Notes: generated by a model not told the origin, from the sequence alone. DNA of 37,215 nucleotides from Candidatus Gastranaerophilales bacterium (GCA_944324175.1 CALUVH010000020.1:1-37215); one strand, 5' to 3'. Shown: positions 1 through 9,372, counted from the first letter of the stretch. Numbers and translations are program-made.

Positions 1-345
1 GTCGCTATCTGTATCTGAATCTGAGTCTGTATCAGTGTCTGAATCAGCGTCACTATCTGTATCTGAATCTGAGTCTGTATCAGTGTCTGAATCAGCGTCG
101 CTATCTGTATCTGAATCTGAGTCCGTATCAGTGTCTGAATCAGCGTCACTATCTGTATCTGAATCTGAGTCCGCATCAGTGTCTGAATCAGCGTCGCTAT
201 CTGTATCTGAATCTGAGTCTGCATCAGTGTCTGAATCAGCGTCACTATCTGTATCTGAATCTGAGTCTGCATCAGTGTCTGAATCAGCGTCACTATCTGT
301 ATCTGAATCTGAGTCTGTATCAGTGTCTATGTCTGTGTCAGAATC
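1..345. repeat. 48-bp tandem repeats encoding a Asp-rich 16-residue unit
   Basis: About seven tandem copies of a 48-bp unit made of eight hexamers of the kind GTATCT/GAATCT/GAGTCT on the plus strand. Read on the minus strand they encode alternating Asp and Ser/Thr/Ala. Copies differ mainly at single synonymous or Thr/Ala positions. The array continues past the left edge. The plus-strand Ser-rich open frame here is only the complement of this array. Confidence 0.9.
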
Positions 346-2643
346 TGAGTCATTATTATATTTGTCATCATCATAGTAATTTCGTTCGTTTTCGTCTCGA
401 CCAATCTCGGTTACATCATCTGGTCTTACAGAACGATATTCAAATGTAAATTCACCTTCACCAATTTTTTCTACAGCATTTGTGCTATCATCTGGTTTTA
501 CATAAAATCCGTCGCGACCGAATGAAATATGTTTACCATCAACATAAACATTATCCGCAACCAAAGTCATATCCGGTGTATCTGAATCAGAAGTGCCTTC
601 AAGTCGAGCGTTTTCGATCTTTAATTGTGAATCAGCCCAATGGTGAACTCCATCAATCCACTCAGAATCTACTCTCGTATTTGGGTTAATATCAAGAACT
701 TTAATATCAACATTTTTTGGAGCTACTTTACTTACATTTTCTCCAAAATAATCCACAGGAGTATTTGGAACTGAACCTAAATTCTTAATTTCTAACGATG
801 CACCACGATTGACAATCTTAATATTATCTTTCGCAGTGATCTCATCGATCTTTGTATTTCCAGAAAACTCAGCATCAATACTTCCTTCACGAGAAATCAT
901 TGTACAAACATTAGTATTATATTTATCATCCTGACCTTTTATGTTAATGTCTTTTATTGCTAAAGCATCCATTCCATAATTAGAATCAGTTTGATTAAAG
1001 GTCAATTTATTTCCTTTTTCACCAATATTTTTACTAGCAATTAAAGAAATGCCCTTACCCTCAACATTAGCTTTTGAGGTGTCTGATGAAGCATTCAAAA
1101 TTGAATAACCGTTGCCATTATTGTCAAAATCTGCAGCCGTTAAAATAACCCTACCATCTGCCTTAATTTGTCCAACTTTCAAATCAGAATTCTTAGCAGC
1201 AATATTAACAACCAAATTTGAATTTGATGAAGTTAATTTTGTTGTAGAAGCATTTACCTTGCCTCCAGCATTGATATTAATTGACTTTGTCATATCTCTG
1301 TCATTAGGATCAACACCTGTACAAACACCATTTACGCAATTTCCTACATCTTGACCAATTATACCATCCTTAACGGTGATATTCATATCACCTTTGGATA
1401 CTAATAAAGTTTTATCCACACCAGCATTCAAAAGGTTTCCGTTTTCAAGATTTATATTTAACCCAGCATCTGAAATAATGTTTTCATCAACTGAAGAATC
1501 TCCTATCACGATATTTGAATTTACACCGTGGATATTGACACCGTTACCATGAACACGACCTTTAATAGTCATTCCCTGACGTCCAGTATTTGTTAACTCT
1601 GTTACCTCGTTGTTTTCAACTTTGGCAGTATTATCAATAGTCATGCTTGTGCCATTGTTTTCCAAAACTAATTTACCACCGGCGTTACTAACAGAACCCG
1701 ATACATACATAGCACCACCATTGTTTAACACATCCATTTGTCCACCTGCGTTAGCAAGCTTACCTGTTATATTTATTCCTTTTGAGCCTTCATTGGAAAT
1801 AGTAGTGTTTCCTTGTTTTGCATAATTTGTAACATTTCCTGCAATATTAACACCACCATTATTTCCGTAAGCTCTAATCACTACGTTTCCATTTTCATTA
1901 GCTATAGAAGATCCATTAGAAATATTTCCTGTATTAACAAGTTTATCAAACAGCACATTTGCACCGCTCAACGATGTAATAACATCATTATTTTTGACAC
2001 CTGCTAATAAAACCGCCCCTCTGCTTATATCAACATTAGCAGCTTTTACATCAATATCGCCTTGAGAAAGGACTTTACCGTCAATTTTAACTGTGCCGGT
2101 ACCTTGAGAATTTTCTAAAAGTGCAAGATCATGAAGATCGCTAGGTCTGAAATTACCTATGAATTTATCATAATCTTGTTGAGCAGGAGTCAAAACAGAC
2201 AAAGAGCCAACATTCAATACACCGCTGGCACCAACGACCATGCCATTAGGAGATATAAACACAACATTACCATTGGACATACCTCCGTTAGAATTTATCG
2301 CATTGACAATACCATTGATATTAATCTGATCATTTACCAAGTTAACAAACTTAGATAAATCTCCACCTTTCCAACTCATAATCAAATTAGCAATATCACC
2401 GGCTGACAAGTTAAAATGATCATACTTACGATAACCTATGTCACCACTTGCTCCTGAAGGATTAATATCGTAAATATTTCCTCCATTTTCCCCCGGAGTA
2501 ACGGTAATACCTGTATTCAAACCAGGAACATCACCACCAATTTCACTTGCAATAACTTGAAAGCATAGTGACTGCTGCATTAAAAAGCATAATGATAAAG
2601 CAGATGCAACAATTCTTTTTCTATCAGTTTTTGTCAAAGCCAT
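1..2643 (-). CDS. Filamentous haemagglutinin/LktA-like secreted adhesin, N-terminal part (3' end outside window)
   Basis: The frame is open from the ATG at 2643 to the left edge (881 codons), so the protein is cut by the window and not by a stop. An AGGA lies about 7 nt before the start. The protein begins [20 protein letters not shown], an exported-protein leader ending near residue 32. A haemagglutination-activity/TPS-like domain follows, with [20 protein letters not shown] around residues 120-140. Several hundred residues of short beta-helix-like repeats rich in N, G and V come next (for example [19 protein letters not shown]). From about codon 765 to the edge the protein is a 16-residue Asp-Ser/Thr/Ala repeat. 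Known for the family: such proteins are secreted to the surface and form long beta-helical adhesins, often with a TpsB-type partner; no partner gene is in this window. The D-S/T/A region may be a stalk or a Ca-binding spacer. Family call is firm, function inferred. Confidence 0.85.
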   Translation of the reverse strand, partial: MALTKTDRKRIVASALSLCFLMQQSLCFQVIASEIGGDVPGLNTGITVTPGENGGNIYDINPSGASGDIGYRKYDHFNLSAGDIANLIMSWKGGDLSKFVNLVNDQININGIVNAINSNGGMSNGNVVFISPNGMVVGASGVLNVGSLSVLTPAQQDYDKFIGNFRPSDLHDLALLENSQGTGTVKIDGKVLSQGDIDVKAANVDISRGAVLLAGVKNNDVITSLSGANVLFDKLVNTGNISNGSSIANENGNVVIRAYGNNGGVNIAGNVTNYAKQGNTTISNEGSKGINITGKLANAGGQMDVLNNGGAMYVSGSVSNAGGKLVLENNGTSMTIDNTAKVENNEVTELTNTGRQGMTIKGRVHGNGVNIHGVNSNIVIGDSSVDENIISDAGLNINLENGNLLNAGVDKTLLVSKGDMNITVKDGIIGQDVGNCVNGVCTGVDPNDRDMTKSININAGGKVNASTTKLTSSNSNLVVNIAAKNSDLKVGQIKADGRVILTAADFDNNGNGYSILNASSDTSKANVEGKGISLIASKNIGEKGNKLTFNQTDSNYGMDALAIKDINIKGQDDKYNTNVCTMISREGSIDAEFSGNTKIDEITAKDNIKIVNRGASLEIKNLGSVPNTPVDYFGENVSKVAPKNVDIKVLDINPNTRVDSEWIDGVHHWADSQLKIENARLEGTSDSDTPDMTLVADNVYVDGKHISFGRDGFYVKPDDSTNAVEKIGEGEFTFEYRSVRPDDVTEIGRDENERNYYDDDKYNNDSDSDTDIDTDTDSDSDTDSDADSDTDADSDSDTDSDADSDTDADSDSDTDSDADSDTDADSDSDTDSDADSDTDTDSDSDTDSDADSDTDTDSDSDTDSDADSDTDTDSDSDTDSD

Positions 2644-2850
2644 TTTGACGTCCTTTCACTTTTCCCTTTTATAAAATCTTCTACACATTTCCATTTTTTA
2701 GTTCTAGTTGTTCATATATATTACCAAGAGCATACTAATTTTGCTATTATTTAGGTAAATTTTAATTAATATAAATTCACATTAGAACATGTTAGTTGTT
2801 TAAAAACACAGAAAAATTTTTATTGCCATTGTGTAAAGATTTATTAAGCG

Positions 2851-4305
2851 TTATTTTGCACGTTTTAACACAGTTTTGGCAAGTATCCAATAGCAACCAT
2901 AAAACACAAAAATTAGTGATAACATTTCGAAAAGCGGAGATAAGTTCAAATAATTGCTATAAAGATAATTCAACGCTATAAACGGGACAAAAGCAATCAC
3001 CATTCTAAAAATAGTTAAGGTAGGATATCTCAATTGCAACCCAGGCAATACAACAACTGTACTCAAAAAGAAATATAAAAAGTTTGCAGCGAAAGTTGCA
3101 ACTCCGGCACCAATAAGCCCGTACTTTGGAATCATAAAAATATTCAAAGCAATACCGACAACACCTGATATTAATTTGATTATAAAATCAATATAAGTTT
3201 TATTTGCCAAATGATACTGCAAAGTAGTGTAATCAGCCAATGCCATAAAAAATGTACCAAATGCAAAAAATGGAATAAGTTTAAAAGCCATATAAAACTT
3301 ATCCCCAGATGAAAGCATGTGAACATAATCCGGTGCATACATTGATATAACCGTAATTACAGGCAAAGCGACAAGAATGTAATATCCAGTAAACTTCGAA
3401 ATGATAGGTCTTACATCAATTTTTTCCTCATACATATTTATGATACGAGGTACTGCTGCAACAGTAATTATAGAAAATATTGTCATCAAAAGCGGTAATG
3501 TAAGTCCATAAGCTACCCCTACCAAACCAACATCAGAAAATCCGCTTATACTGTTCATGATAAATTTATTGCTTTGATTTATCACCCAAGTGCTAAGGGA
3601 AGTGACAGCTATCGGAATACCATATTTTACAATGGGGAAAATCGTATTCCATTCAATTTTTTGAAATTTAAACCAAGACAAAATACTACTTTGATAAATC
3701 AGTAAAATATCAATCAACGAAATAGAAACGCCCATACCTAAAAGCAATGCTAAAGCACCAAGGTGAAAATATTTAGCAAAGAAAATTGAAAGCCCTATTG
3801 TCAAAATTTGATTTAATATTGTTGAAAAAGTAAAAGACATAGACTTTAATTCAGCACGCAACAGCTGAAAGAGCAAAGCTCTAATTGCAACAGGGATAAT
3901 CAATACCAAAATTGCAAGAAAATATTTTATCGGAATATGGAAAAAATCAAAGAAATTTTGCCTAAAACAAATTGCAACAGTACACATTAAAATTAAATTT
4001 GTCGTAAGCATAACCACAAGAGTAGTCAAATATTTTGGCATATCTTGAGTTAGTTGATGCTGTCTAAAAAACCTTAATCCTGATAGTCCAACCCAATCAG
4101 AAAATAAAATACACAAAAAAGATAATACAGCTATAGAAAGAGAATATAGGCCATATTCTTCAGGAGTCAAAAGACTTGTATAAACAGGAACAATAATTGC
4201 ATTCCCGAGCATGCCACAAATCTTTGACGGTGAATACTTCACCATATCTCTAAAAATACCTTTGAGCTGTTCTTCTTCGACTGCTCTATTCTCCACATAT
4301 TCCAT
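2851..4305 (-). CDS. Polysaccharide/oligosaccharide flippase (Wzx-like, MVF superfamily)
   Basis: A 484-residue integral membrane protein with about 12-14 hydrophobic helices spread over its whole length. The N-terminus (KYSPSKICGMLGNAIIVPVY, then LLTPEEYGLYSLSIAV) is the hallmark of the polysaccharide biosynthesis/flippase family: an amphipathic entry, the first helix, and the TP-E-YG-Y-S motif. Family members flip lipid-linked glycan units across the inner membrane for surface polysaccharide or glycoprotein assembly. The gene starts 74 bp after rimO on the same strand and could be co-transcribed with it. It is followed by the adhesin gene after 207 bp. No glycosyltransferase lies nearby, so the substrate cannot be inferred. 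Start: ATG with a G-rich stretch (GGGGT) about 9 nt upstream. Confidence 0.85.
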   Translation of the reverse strand: MEYVENRAVEEEQLKGIFRDMVKYSPSKICGMLGNAIIVPVYTSLLTPEEYGLYSLSIAVLSFLCILFSDWVGLSGLRFFRQHQLTQDMPKYLTTLVVMLTTNLILMCTVAICFRQNFFDFFHIPIKYFLAILVLIIPVAIRALLFQLLRAELKSMSFTFSTILNQILTIGLSIFFAKYFHLGALALLLGMGVSISLIDILLIYQSSILSWFKFQKIEWNTIFPIVKYGIPIAVTSLSTWVINQSNKFIMNSISGFSDVGLVGVAYGLTLPLLMTIFSIITVAAVPRIINMYEEKIDVRPIISKFTGYYILVALPVITVISMYAPDYVHMLSSGDKFYMAFKLIPFFAFGTFFMALADYTTLQYHLANKTYIDFIIKLISGVVGIALNIFMIPKYGLIGAGVATFAANFLYFFLSTVVVLPGLQLRYPTLTIFRMVIAFVPFIALNYLYSNYLNLSPLFEMLSLIFVFYGCYWILAKTVLKRAK

Positions 4306-4379
4306 TAACTTTTACCCCAACACTTATTTCCTATGTTGTTTACTATAGCATAAAAAGTAAAAAATGGAATTTTGTAACA

Positions 4380-5684
4380 TTAAACAATATGTCCAAAAAG
4401 ATCATATTCATCAGAGCGATCAATGCAGACATTTTCAAAATCACCTGGAACAACTGGATTTTCACTTGTCGCATACACAAGACCATCAATTTCAGGAGCA
4501 TCATGCTCAGAGCGCAAAATCACGAGTCCATCATCTGTAAATCCTTCTACCAGACATTTTAAAGTCATACCGATGTAGCTTTCATTTACCGATTTCGAAA
4601 TTTTTTGCTGCAACGCCATTAATTTTTTGCGTCGTTGACGTTTAACTTTTGCAGGCACTTGCTCTTGCATTGAGTATGAAGTGGTATTTTTTTCCCTTGA
4701 GTACTCAAAAACTCCCATTTTTTCAAACCTTGTACGTTTTACAAATTCATATAACTGTTCAAACTGCTCATCACTTTCCCCCGGATAGCCGACAATGAAA
4801 GCGGTTCTAATCGCGACATTAGGAATTTTTCCTCTTATTTTTGCAATAAGTTCATCATAATCAAAAGCGGGACGACGCATCGCTTTCAAAATTTCTTTGT
4901 CGAAATGCTGAAGCGGTAGGTCGATGTATTTCACCACCTTATCTAAATTTGCGATAGCATCTATTAATTCATCATTCATCTGAGAAGGATAAGCATACAT
5001 AATCCTAATCCAAAATTCACCCTCTAGCTTATTCAACTCATTAAGTAATCTTGCAAGAGAATTTTCACCGTACAAATCAATACCGTAACTCGTTGTATCT
5101 TGCGCAATCAAGACAATTTCAGAAACTCCCTTTTCAATCAATCCCCTAGCTTCTTCAAGAATATTCTCAATAGTTCTTGAATGGTATTCACCTCGTAATT
5201 GAGGAATTATACAGTAACCGCAGTGATAATTACAGCCATCGGCAATTTTAATATACGAGCTTGGGCCCATTGTAATCTGTTGTCTTTCAATAGATTCAGG
5301 GTAAATATACTGAGGATTATCACTAATTTTCTTAACGTTACTTTTACCTGACGCTACCTGCTCTACGACGCTTACAATTTCTTTTATATCAGATGTACCG
5401 ACCATACCTGCAATTTCAGGAATAGCTTGTTTCAATTCATCTTTATGCTTTTGAGGCAAGCAACCGGTAACAATAACTTTTTTACCGCTTTGGGCAACTT
5501 GTAAAATACTTTGCACCGACTCTTTTTCAGCATCGTGAATGAAAGAGCAAGTGTTAATCACAACAATATCAGCCTCACTATCATCAAGCGTCACCTCATA
5601 ACCCTTTTGGGCAAGAAGCCCAAGCATTAACTCTGAATCTACAAGATTTTTTGCACAACCGTGATTTAACAACGCTACTTTCAT
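4380..5684 (-). CDS. rimO: Ribosomal protein S12 methylthiotransferase RimO
   Basis: A 434-residue radical-SAM methylthiotransferase. Three cysteines of the N-terminal UPF0004 domain are seen at about residues 10 (NHGCAKNLVDSE), 46 (INTCSF) and 75 (TGCLPQ). The radical-SAM CxxxCxxC motif is at 151-158 (CNYHCGYC). A TRAM-like domain fills the last about 65 residues (VEGFTDDGLVILRSEHDAPEIDG). The GCAKNLVDSE string and this TRAM domain separate RimO from MiaB and MtaB. The family adds a methylthio group to the conserved Asp of ribosomal protein S12 using two 4Fe-4S clusters. Start chosen at the ATG at 5684, where AGAGG lies 5 nt upstream. An in-frame GTG at 5690 would overlap that SD sequence. 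Confidence 0.95.
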   Translation of the reverse strand: MKVALLNHGCAKNLVDSELMLGLLAQKGYEVTLDDSEADIVVINTCSFIHDAEKESVQSILQVAQSGKKVIVTGCLPQKHKDELKQAIPEIAGMVGTSDIKEIVSVVEQVASGKSNVKKISDNPQYIYPESIERQQITMGPSSYIKIADGCNYHCGYCIIPQLRGEYHSRTIENILEEARGLIEKGVSEIVLIAQDTTSYGIDLYGENSLARLLNELNKLEGEFWIRIMYAYPSQMNDELIDAIANLDKVVKYIDLPLQHFDKEILKAMRRPAFDYDELIAKIRGKIPNVAIRTAFIVGYPGESDEQFEQLYEFVKRTRFEKMGVFEYSREKNTTSYSMQEQVPAKVKRQRRKKLMALQQKISKSVNESYIGMTLKCLVEGFTDDGLVILRSEHDAPEIDGLVYATSENPVVPGDFENVCIDRSDEYDLFGHIV

Positions 5685-5787
5685 ATTCACCTCTGTTTTC
5701 TACATTAGCATACTAACATAAAATCTAAAATTTGTAATTAACCTCATTTGATATACACAAGGATAAAAGTAATTTTTTATAGATTTA

Positions 5788-5816
5788 TTGACAAGGGAAT
5801 ACACACATGGAATAAT
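5788..5816 (+). promoter_or_regulatory. Sigma-70-type promoter abutting the start of the HTH-like gene
   Basis: A perfect TTGACA (5788-5793), a 17-nt spacer and AATAAT (5811-5816). The expected transcription start falls at about 5822-5824, on the ATG at 5824, so the mRNA would be leaderless or nearly so. Confidence 0.6.
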
Positions 5817-5817
5817 A

Positions 5818-6060
5818 ATGACTATGGAAGAAGAATACAAACTAGACAGTGAAAATATATGCTCTCAAATCAAATATTTAGCTGCAAAAGAAGGCTTGAA
5901 TATGACAGGGCTAAAATACACAGTGAACGCTATTTTTGATAAAGAAGACAGCGTACGAAACCTATATAACAAAATCAAAAACAAAACCATACGCGTATCA
6001 GAATTGTCAGAAATAGCAGAAGTCTTAAACTACGACATTATCTTGCGCAAAAAATCATAA
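5818..6060 (+). CDS. Small HTH-like protein (XRE/lambda-repressor type, about 80 aa)
   Basis: A short soluble protein. After a charged N-terminus comes a helical region (ICSQIKYLAAKEGLNMTGL), then a second part (TIRVSELSEIAEVLNYDIIL) that looks like the recognition helix and closing helices of small Cro/XRE-like proteins. Such proteins are common as stand-alone genes in gut Firmicutes and relatives; the function is unknown. Possible starts are ATG 5818 (GGA 6 nt upstream) and ATG 5824. The upstream TTGACA-N17-AATAAT promoter favours 5824, because it would place the transcript start there. The longer TTG-initiated frame at 5788 overlaps the -35 box and is unlikely. The gene lies alone between divergent rimO and a block of hairpin repeats. 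Confidence 0.6.
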   Translation: MTMEEEYKLDSENICSQIKYLAAKEGLNMTGLKYTVNAIFDKEDSVRNLYNKIKNKTIRVSELSEIAEVLNYDIILRKKS

Positions 6061-6068
6061 AATATCAT

Positions 6069-6300
6069 TTTTTATCGTCAGATTGGTAAATCCGACCTAC
6101 AATAACAGCTGAGCCGAAGGCTCTAATTGCTATCGTAATCCGATTCTATCCTTTTATTTTTATTGTCGGATTAGTAAATCCGACTACATAAACAGCTGAG
6201 CCGAAGACTCTAATTGCTATCGTAATCCGATTCTATCCTTTTATTTTTATTGTCGGATTAGTAAATCCGACTACATAAACAGCTGAGCCGAATGGCTCTA
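6069..6300. repeat. Three tandem 87-88-bp hairpin repeat units (REP-like)
   Basis: Three units begin with a palindrome GTCGGATT-AGTA-AATCCGAC (6077-6096, first copy GTCAGATT; 6165-6184; 6252-6271). Each is followed about 15 nt later by a second hairpin GAGCC-GAA-GGCTC (6111-6123; variant copies 6198-6210 and 6285-6298). The first two units are joined by a near-identical linker (ATTGCTATCGTAATCCGATT). Related single units occur at 36659-36706, 36756-36775 and 37113-37132. The intergenic stretch 6061-6395 is fully taken up by these units and the hairpin at 6318. Confidence 0.85.
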
Positions 6301-6317
6301 ATTCAAAATAAGACAAA

Positions 6318-6338
6318 CAGGTGCCAATTAGGCACCTG
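6318..6338 (-). terminator. Hairpin CAGGTGCC-n5-GGCACCTG at the 3' end of pilin A
   Basis: Perfect 8-bp stem with a 5-nt loop, about 60 nt after the pilin A stop codon. In the minus direction it is followed by a T-rich stretch (TTTGTCTTATTTT), so it may act as a terminator. The same hairpin recurs at 18983-19008 (after pilin B), 36583-36603 (after gshA) and 37039-37059. Confidence 0.6.
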
Positions 6339-6395
6339 CGTGTTGTTATTTTAAAACATTATTTGCATTATGCACATTGTATAAGCTCATCGTCA

Positions 6396-7517
6396 CTAAT
6401 CACCAAAACACCTAGCTTCGCGACCATTGTAGTCCACGCGGTCGTCGCTCCAGCGACTGTAGGAATAGTCGAAGACACGTCTGTATGCGTAGTTGGTACC
6501 GCTCGGCTCACTTGACCAATAGAGCCAGCCGCCTTTATAGCGCCAATTGAGTTCTGTTGCTCGGTCTGCATCTGAAGTTATGTTTTGTCGATATTCTGTT
6601 GCTCCTATCGGGTTATCTTCCTGTTTGTAGATATATGTTGCTACATCTGCTAATTCTTGTGGGGTTGATAAGTGCATTCCCATTTCTGCACAGGCTTTCT
6701 TCGCTCCAGCCCAATAGTTACTTGAACAATATTCAGTTGACTGATTACGGTCATCATAGTCTCTGTCAGGACTTCCTTCACATGTGTTTATTGGGGTTAT
6801 TGTAAGATCACTTGCAGCTATACATTTGTCTTGGAATTTCATATCGCAAGTTGAGATTGTTGCATTCTTTAATTGGATATCATCTCCTACTCTATTCGGT
6901 CCTTTCTTTCCATTTACATCTATCAACATACTCATGCAACCTACCTGACCGCTTTGACCTTCTGAGCTGAATGGGTCCACGCTGCTACAATTCGGATTGT
7001 ATGCCATGACTACTGTTGTACCATCTGCTATTACAAAGCCCATTGTATTTGTATTCCAATCTTTTTTTCCGAGTTTGCTTGCGGTTGTTAAGCTGCTTAC
7101 TTCTACTTCGGTTTCTTTATCGCCTGTTTGGACAAATTTTGTTGCGTAGCAGTTTTCTAGTTTATCGTTTTCGCAGGTTTTGATTACTTTTACATACTTC
7201 TTAAAATAATTCATGTAATCTTCTGTACTGTTTGCTACTCCTGTCATTACGCCATCTATGTTCATTTGACGGGTTGCTTCAACAAGTTTTTTGTCCCATA
7301 GGTCTTTGGCTGTTTGCCATGCTTTGTTGTTGTGGTTCTCTATCATGCTTGGTATCGTCAATGCTGCAACTATTCCGATTACACTCAGCGTGATTAATAC
7401 TTCTGCCAAGGTAAATGCTGTTCGACATTGACCCAAGTTCAAATGTGGTCTTCGACCACCCTCTGCTAAAGTAAACGCAGTTCGCGCTGAATAATTCTTT
7501 TGTTCATTTTTTGCCAT
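6396..7517 (-). CDS. Type IV pilin-like/pseudopilin protein A with variable lectin-like C-terminus
   Basis: A 373-residue exported protein with a class III/prepilin signal: A-FTLAE followed by the hydrophobic helix VLITLSVIGIVAALTIPSM (about residues 40-58). The motif occurs twice (residues 14-19 and 34-39), separated by a 12-residue insert GGRRPHLNLGQC plus RT; only the second copy leads into the helix. The C-terminal about 110 residues have the look of a C-type-lectin/FISUMP-like module: NYWAGAKKACAEMGMHLSTP, QELADVATYIY, YWSS, then a tail ending ARCFGD. Paired cysteines are spread through the body. The protein is nearly identical to protein B (19505-20611) until the last about 90 residues, and its last 37 are highly divergent. 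Start: ATG with AAGGAG 6 nt upstream. It is probably a surface filament or secretion pseudopilin with a binding tip; the ligand is unknown. Confidence 0.8.
   Translation of the reverse strand: MAKNEQKNYSARTAFTLAEGGRRPHLNLGQCRTAFTLAEVLITLSVIGIVAALTIPSMIENHNNKAWQTAKDLWDKKLVEATRQMNIDGVMTGVANSTEDYMNYFKKYVKVIKTCENDKLENCYATKFVQTGDKETEVEVSSLTTASKLGKKDWNTNTMGFVIADGTTVVMAYNPNCSSVDPFSSEGQSGQVGCMSMLIDVNGKKGPNRVGDDIQLKNATISTCDMKFQDKCIAASDLTITPINTCEGSPDRDYDDRNQSTEYCSSNYWAGAKKACAEMGMHLSTPQELADVATYIYKQEDNPIGATEYRQNITSDADRATELNWRYKGGWLYWSSEPSGTNYAYRRVFDYSYSRWSDDRVDYNGREARCFGD
7425..7460. repeat. 36-bp palindromic in-frame insert in pilin A leader
   Basis: Encodes GGRRPHLNLGQC and contains the hairpin GTGGTC-TTC-GACCAC. 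It is flanked on both sides by an 8-codon repeat encoding RTAFTLAE. An identical 36-bp sequence lies at 20528-20563 in pilin B. Confidence 0.8.
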
Positions 7518-7601
7518 GTTAGACTCCTTTTTCTTATAACTAGATTTATTTTTTAGATAATTCTACCTTTTAAGTTGATTTATTGCTCTTTATACACATC
7601 A

Positions 7602-7623
7602 ACACAAGTTTGTTAACTTGTGT
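7602..7623. promoter_or_regulatory. Inverted repeat upstream of pilin A (possible operator or 5' UTR hairpin)
   Basis: ACACAAGTT-TGTT-AACTTGTGT, a perfect 9-bp dyad about 85 nt before the start codon. The same half-sites ACACAAGT...ACTTGTGT occur about 75 nt before pilin B (20685-20706). It may be an operator, an mRNA hairpin or a plus-strand terminator (a T-run follows in the plus direction). Confidence 0.55.
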
Positions 7624-7706
7624 CTTTTTCTATCCCTGCAATTATTTTAAGATTCATACCCATATCTAAATTATAACATACTTTTTACTCGAGCACAAGT
7701 GAAAAA

Positions 7707-9353
7707 TTATTGTCGGTTAAAAAACTTTTCAAGCAACACAGGTACAAACTTTGCATTCAACGCACTGAAATCAAATACAAATTCGTTTACTCCGGCTTTT
7801 GCAAGCTCATCAAAATCACTAAAATCATCTAATATAGTATCTTCGAACATGTGCATTCGGCAAAAACCGTCACAGGTGAATGGGTAAATTTTATCAAGTG
7901 AAGGGTCGTGTAGTGCGTATCCTCCCTTATGACAAGGAGCTGCACATGAAAGCCGTGAAATTATCGCACTATCATTGTTAAGCGGGCAAAGTCCCAAAGC
8001 CGGTACTCTTACATTTCCTGCGATTTTATATTTTCTGTTCGGAATAACATTTTTTATTTTTTTAATCGTCTTTATCGCACTTTCTTTATCTGAAAACGAC
8101 GTAAAATCAACCGTAGTAATTGGAGAAAGACTATTCAGACATTTAATCGACAGACTGTTCAAAAGATTTATACCTTGTCCAATTTCAAGTGGTATATCAT
8201 CCATATCAGTGTCATTTAATATCATCCAAAAATACCCGATGTTATTTATTATCAAAGATGAGGGGGTCGGATCTGATAAAATAATCTGTTTGACATACTC
8301 ATACACCCTGTCAAAATCGCGTTCTATAAGTATTCGTGGAGTTGAAAGCTGAAATTCTATACCGTATTTTTGGCAGAATTTTTTCACCTTCATGATTATT
8401 TCATTGAAACTGCTTGTCGCAAGATCGCTTGTTGCAAGAATCTCTCCGTATTCAATAGAATAAATCGGGCTCATTCCGACTTTTTGAATGTATTTTTCAA
8501 GTTCTTTTAGCTGTGCCCATTCAGAAAGCCGCAAATTTATATGATATTCGTTGTTTCTAGCTGCCTTGTAATCTGACTTGATTCGCGGAATTTCAATATT
8601 CCAATCAAAGTTTTTTATATTCCTGCTAAATTTGAAATTCTGTCCTTCAGCGCTTACGACTTCACCTGAAAAATGATTTGTCTGATAGATGCTTTTTCGA
8701 ACATGCTTAAACGGCAGCTTTTGATTTTTGAACATCTTCGGTTTAGCAAGTATCTTTTCGACCAGTTCTATCCCTTCCAATATTTCCTCTGAGGATGCAA
8801 ATTTCCCTTTTATAACAACGCTGTCTATTGCCCCGAGCTTTTGGATATCTTCTGCACACCAAGGTAAATTGTCCGAATCTATTGCAAGTGGCAGCTTTGT
8901 ATATTTCTTAATCTTTGCTATGTTTTTCATATAAATTTCTTCGGTAATTATCACCTCATCAACCTTATGAAAATTATTGATAAAGTCAATACCTGCGATA
9001 TTGTGTATATCAAAATAGCTGTCTACAATTATCTTAAAAGGTAAGTTAAAGACCTTAATCGCTTCCAATATAGCAAAACTGTTTATAAAAATCCCATCAA
9101 TACCTGCGGTTTTTAAAAATTTTAACATCTTTTTTATTTCCGCAAGGTTTTCTTCTGTAATATCGTGCTTGAAATTTATGTAGATACGACAGGCATTTTC
9201 TTTCGCAATTTTAACAAACTCTTCTACATATTCAAAGTTGTTGTTTAAAAACTTCTTATAATAAACGTAATAATCCCGACATTTTGTCTTTTTCGAAAAA
9301 AGCGCTATGTCTTCGGGTTTTTTGACCGGTGCAATAATTTTTATCTCTTTCAT
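7707..9353 (-). CDS. U32-family peptidase-like TIM-barrel protein with C-terminal cysteine cluster
   Basis: A 548-residue soluble protein. The N-terminal part alternates strands and helices as in a TIM barrel (IYINFKHDITEENL, GIDGIFINSFAILEAIK, PFKIIVDSYFDIHN, VDEVIITEE). This fits the U32 collagenase-like/UbiU-UbiV superfamily. The C-terminal part has Cys at about 456, 470, 474, 494 and 498 (GLCPL, SCAAPC, CDGFC). U32 proteins such as UbiU/V carry a 4Fe-4S cluster on four cysteines, so Fe-S binding is plausible. Members act in tRNA or rRNA hydroxylation, ubiquinone hydroxylation or proteolysis; which applies here is unclear. The ATG at 9353 has no SD sequence but sits 6 nt after TATAAT (9360-9365), suggesting a leaderless mRNA. 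Family call is moderate. Confidence 0.55.
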   Translation of the reverse strand: MKEIKIIAPVKKPEDIALFSKKTKCRDYYVYYKKFLNNNFEYVEEFVKIAKENACRIYINFKHDITEENLAEIKKMLKFLKTAGIDGIFINSFAILEAIKVFNLPFKIIVDSYFDIHNIAGIDFINNFHKVDEVIITEEIYMKNIAKIKKYTKLPLAIDSDNLPWCAEDIQKLGAIDSVVIKGKFASSEEILEGIELVEKILAKPKMFKNQKLPFKHVRKSIYQTNHFSGEVVSAEGQNFKFSRNIKNFDWNIEIPRIKSDYKAARNNEYHINLRLSEWAQLKELEKYIQKVGMSPIYSIEYGEILATSDLATSSFNEIIMKVKKFCQKYGIEFQLSTPRILIERDFDRVYEYVKQIILSDPTPSSLIINNIGYFWMILNDTDMDDIPLEIGQGINLLNSLSIKCLNSLSPITTVDFTSFSDKESAIKTIKKIKNVIPNRKYKIAGNVRVPALGLCPLNNDSAIISRLSCAAPCHKGGYALHDPSLDKIYPFTCDGFCRMHMFEDTILDDFSDFDELAKAGVNEFVFDFSALNAKFVPVLLEKFFNRQ

Positions 9354-9372
9354 AAAAAAATTATATCATAAA

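Noticed and set aside
35..376. Plus-strand Ser-rich open frame over the repeat array
   Set aside because: Low-complexity complement of the Asp-rich repeat; the minus strand carries a long frame with leader, SD sequence and family motifs.
6077..6271. CRISPR-like array at the three tandem units
   Set aside because: Only three units, linkers are themselves repeated instead of being unique spacers, and no cas gene is present.
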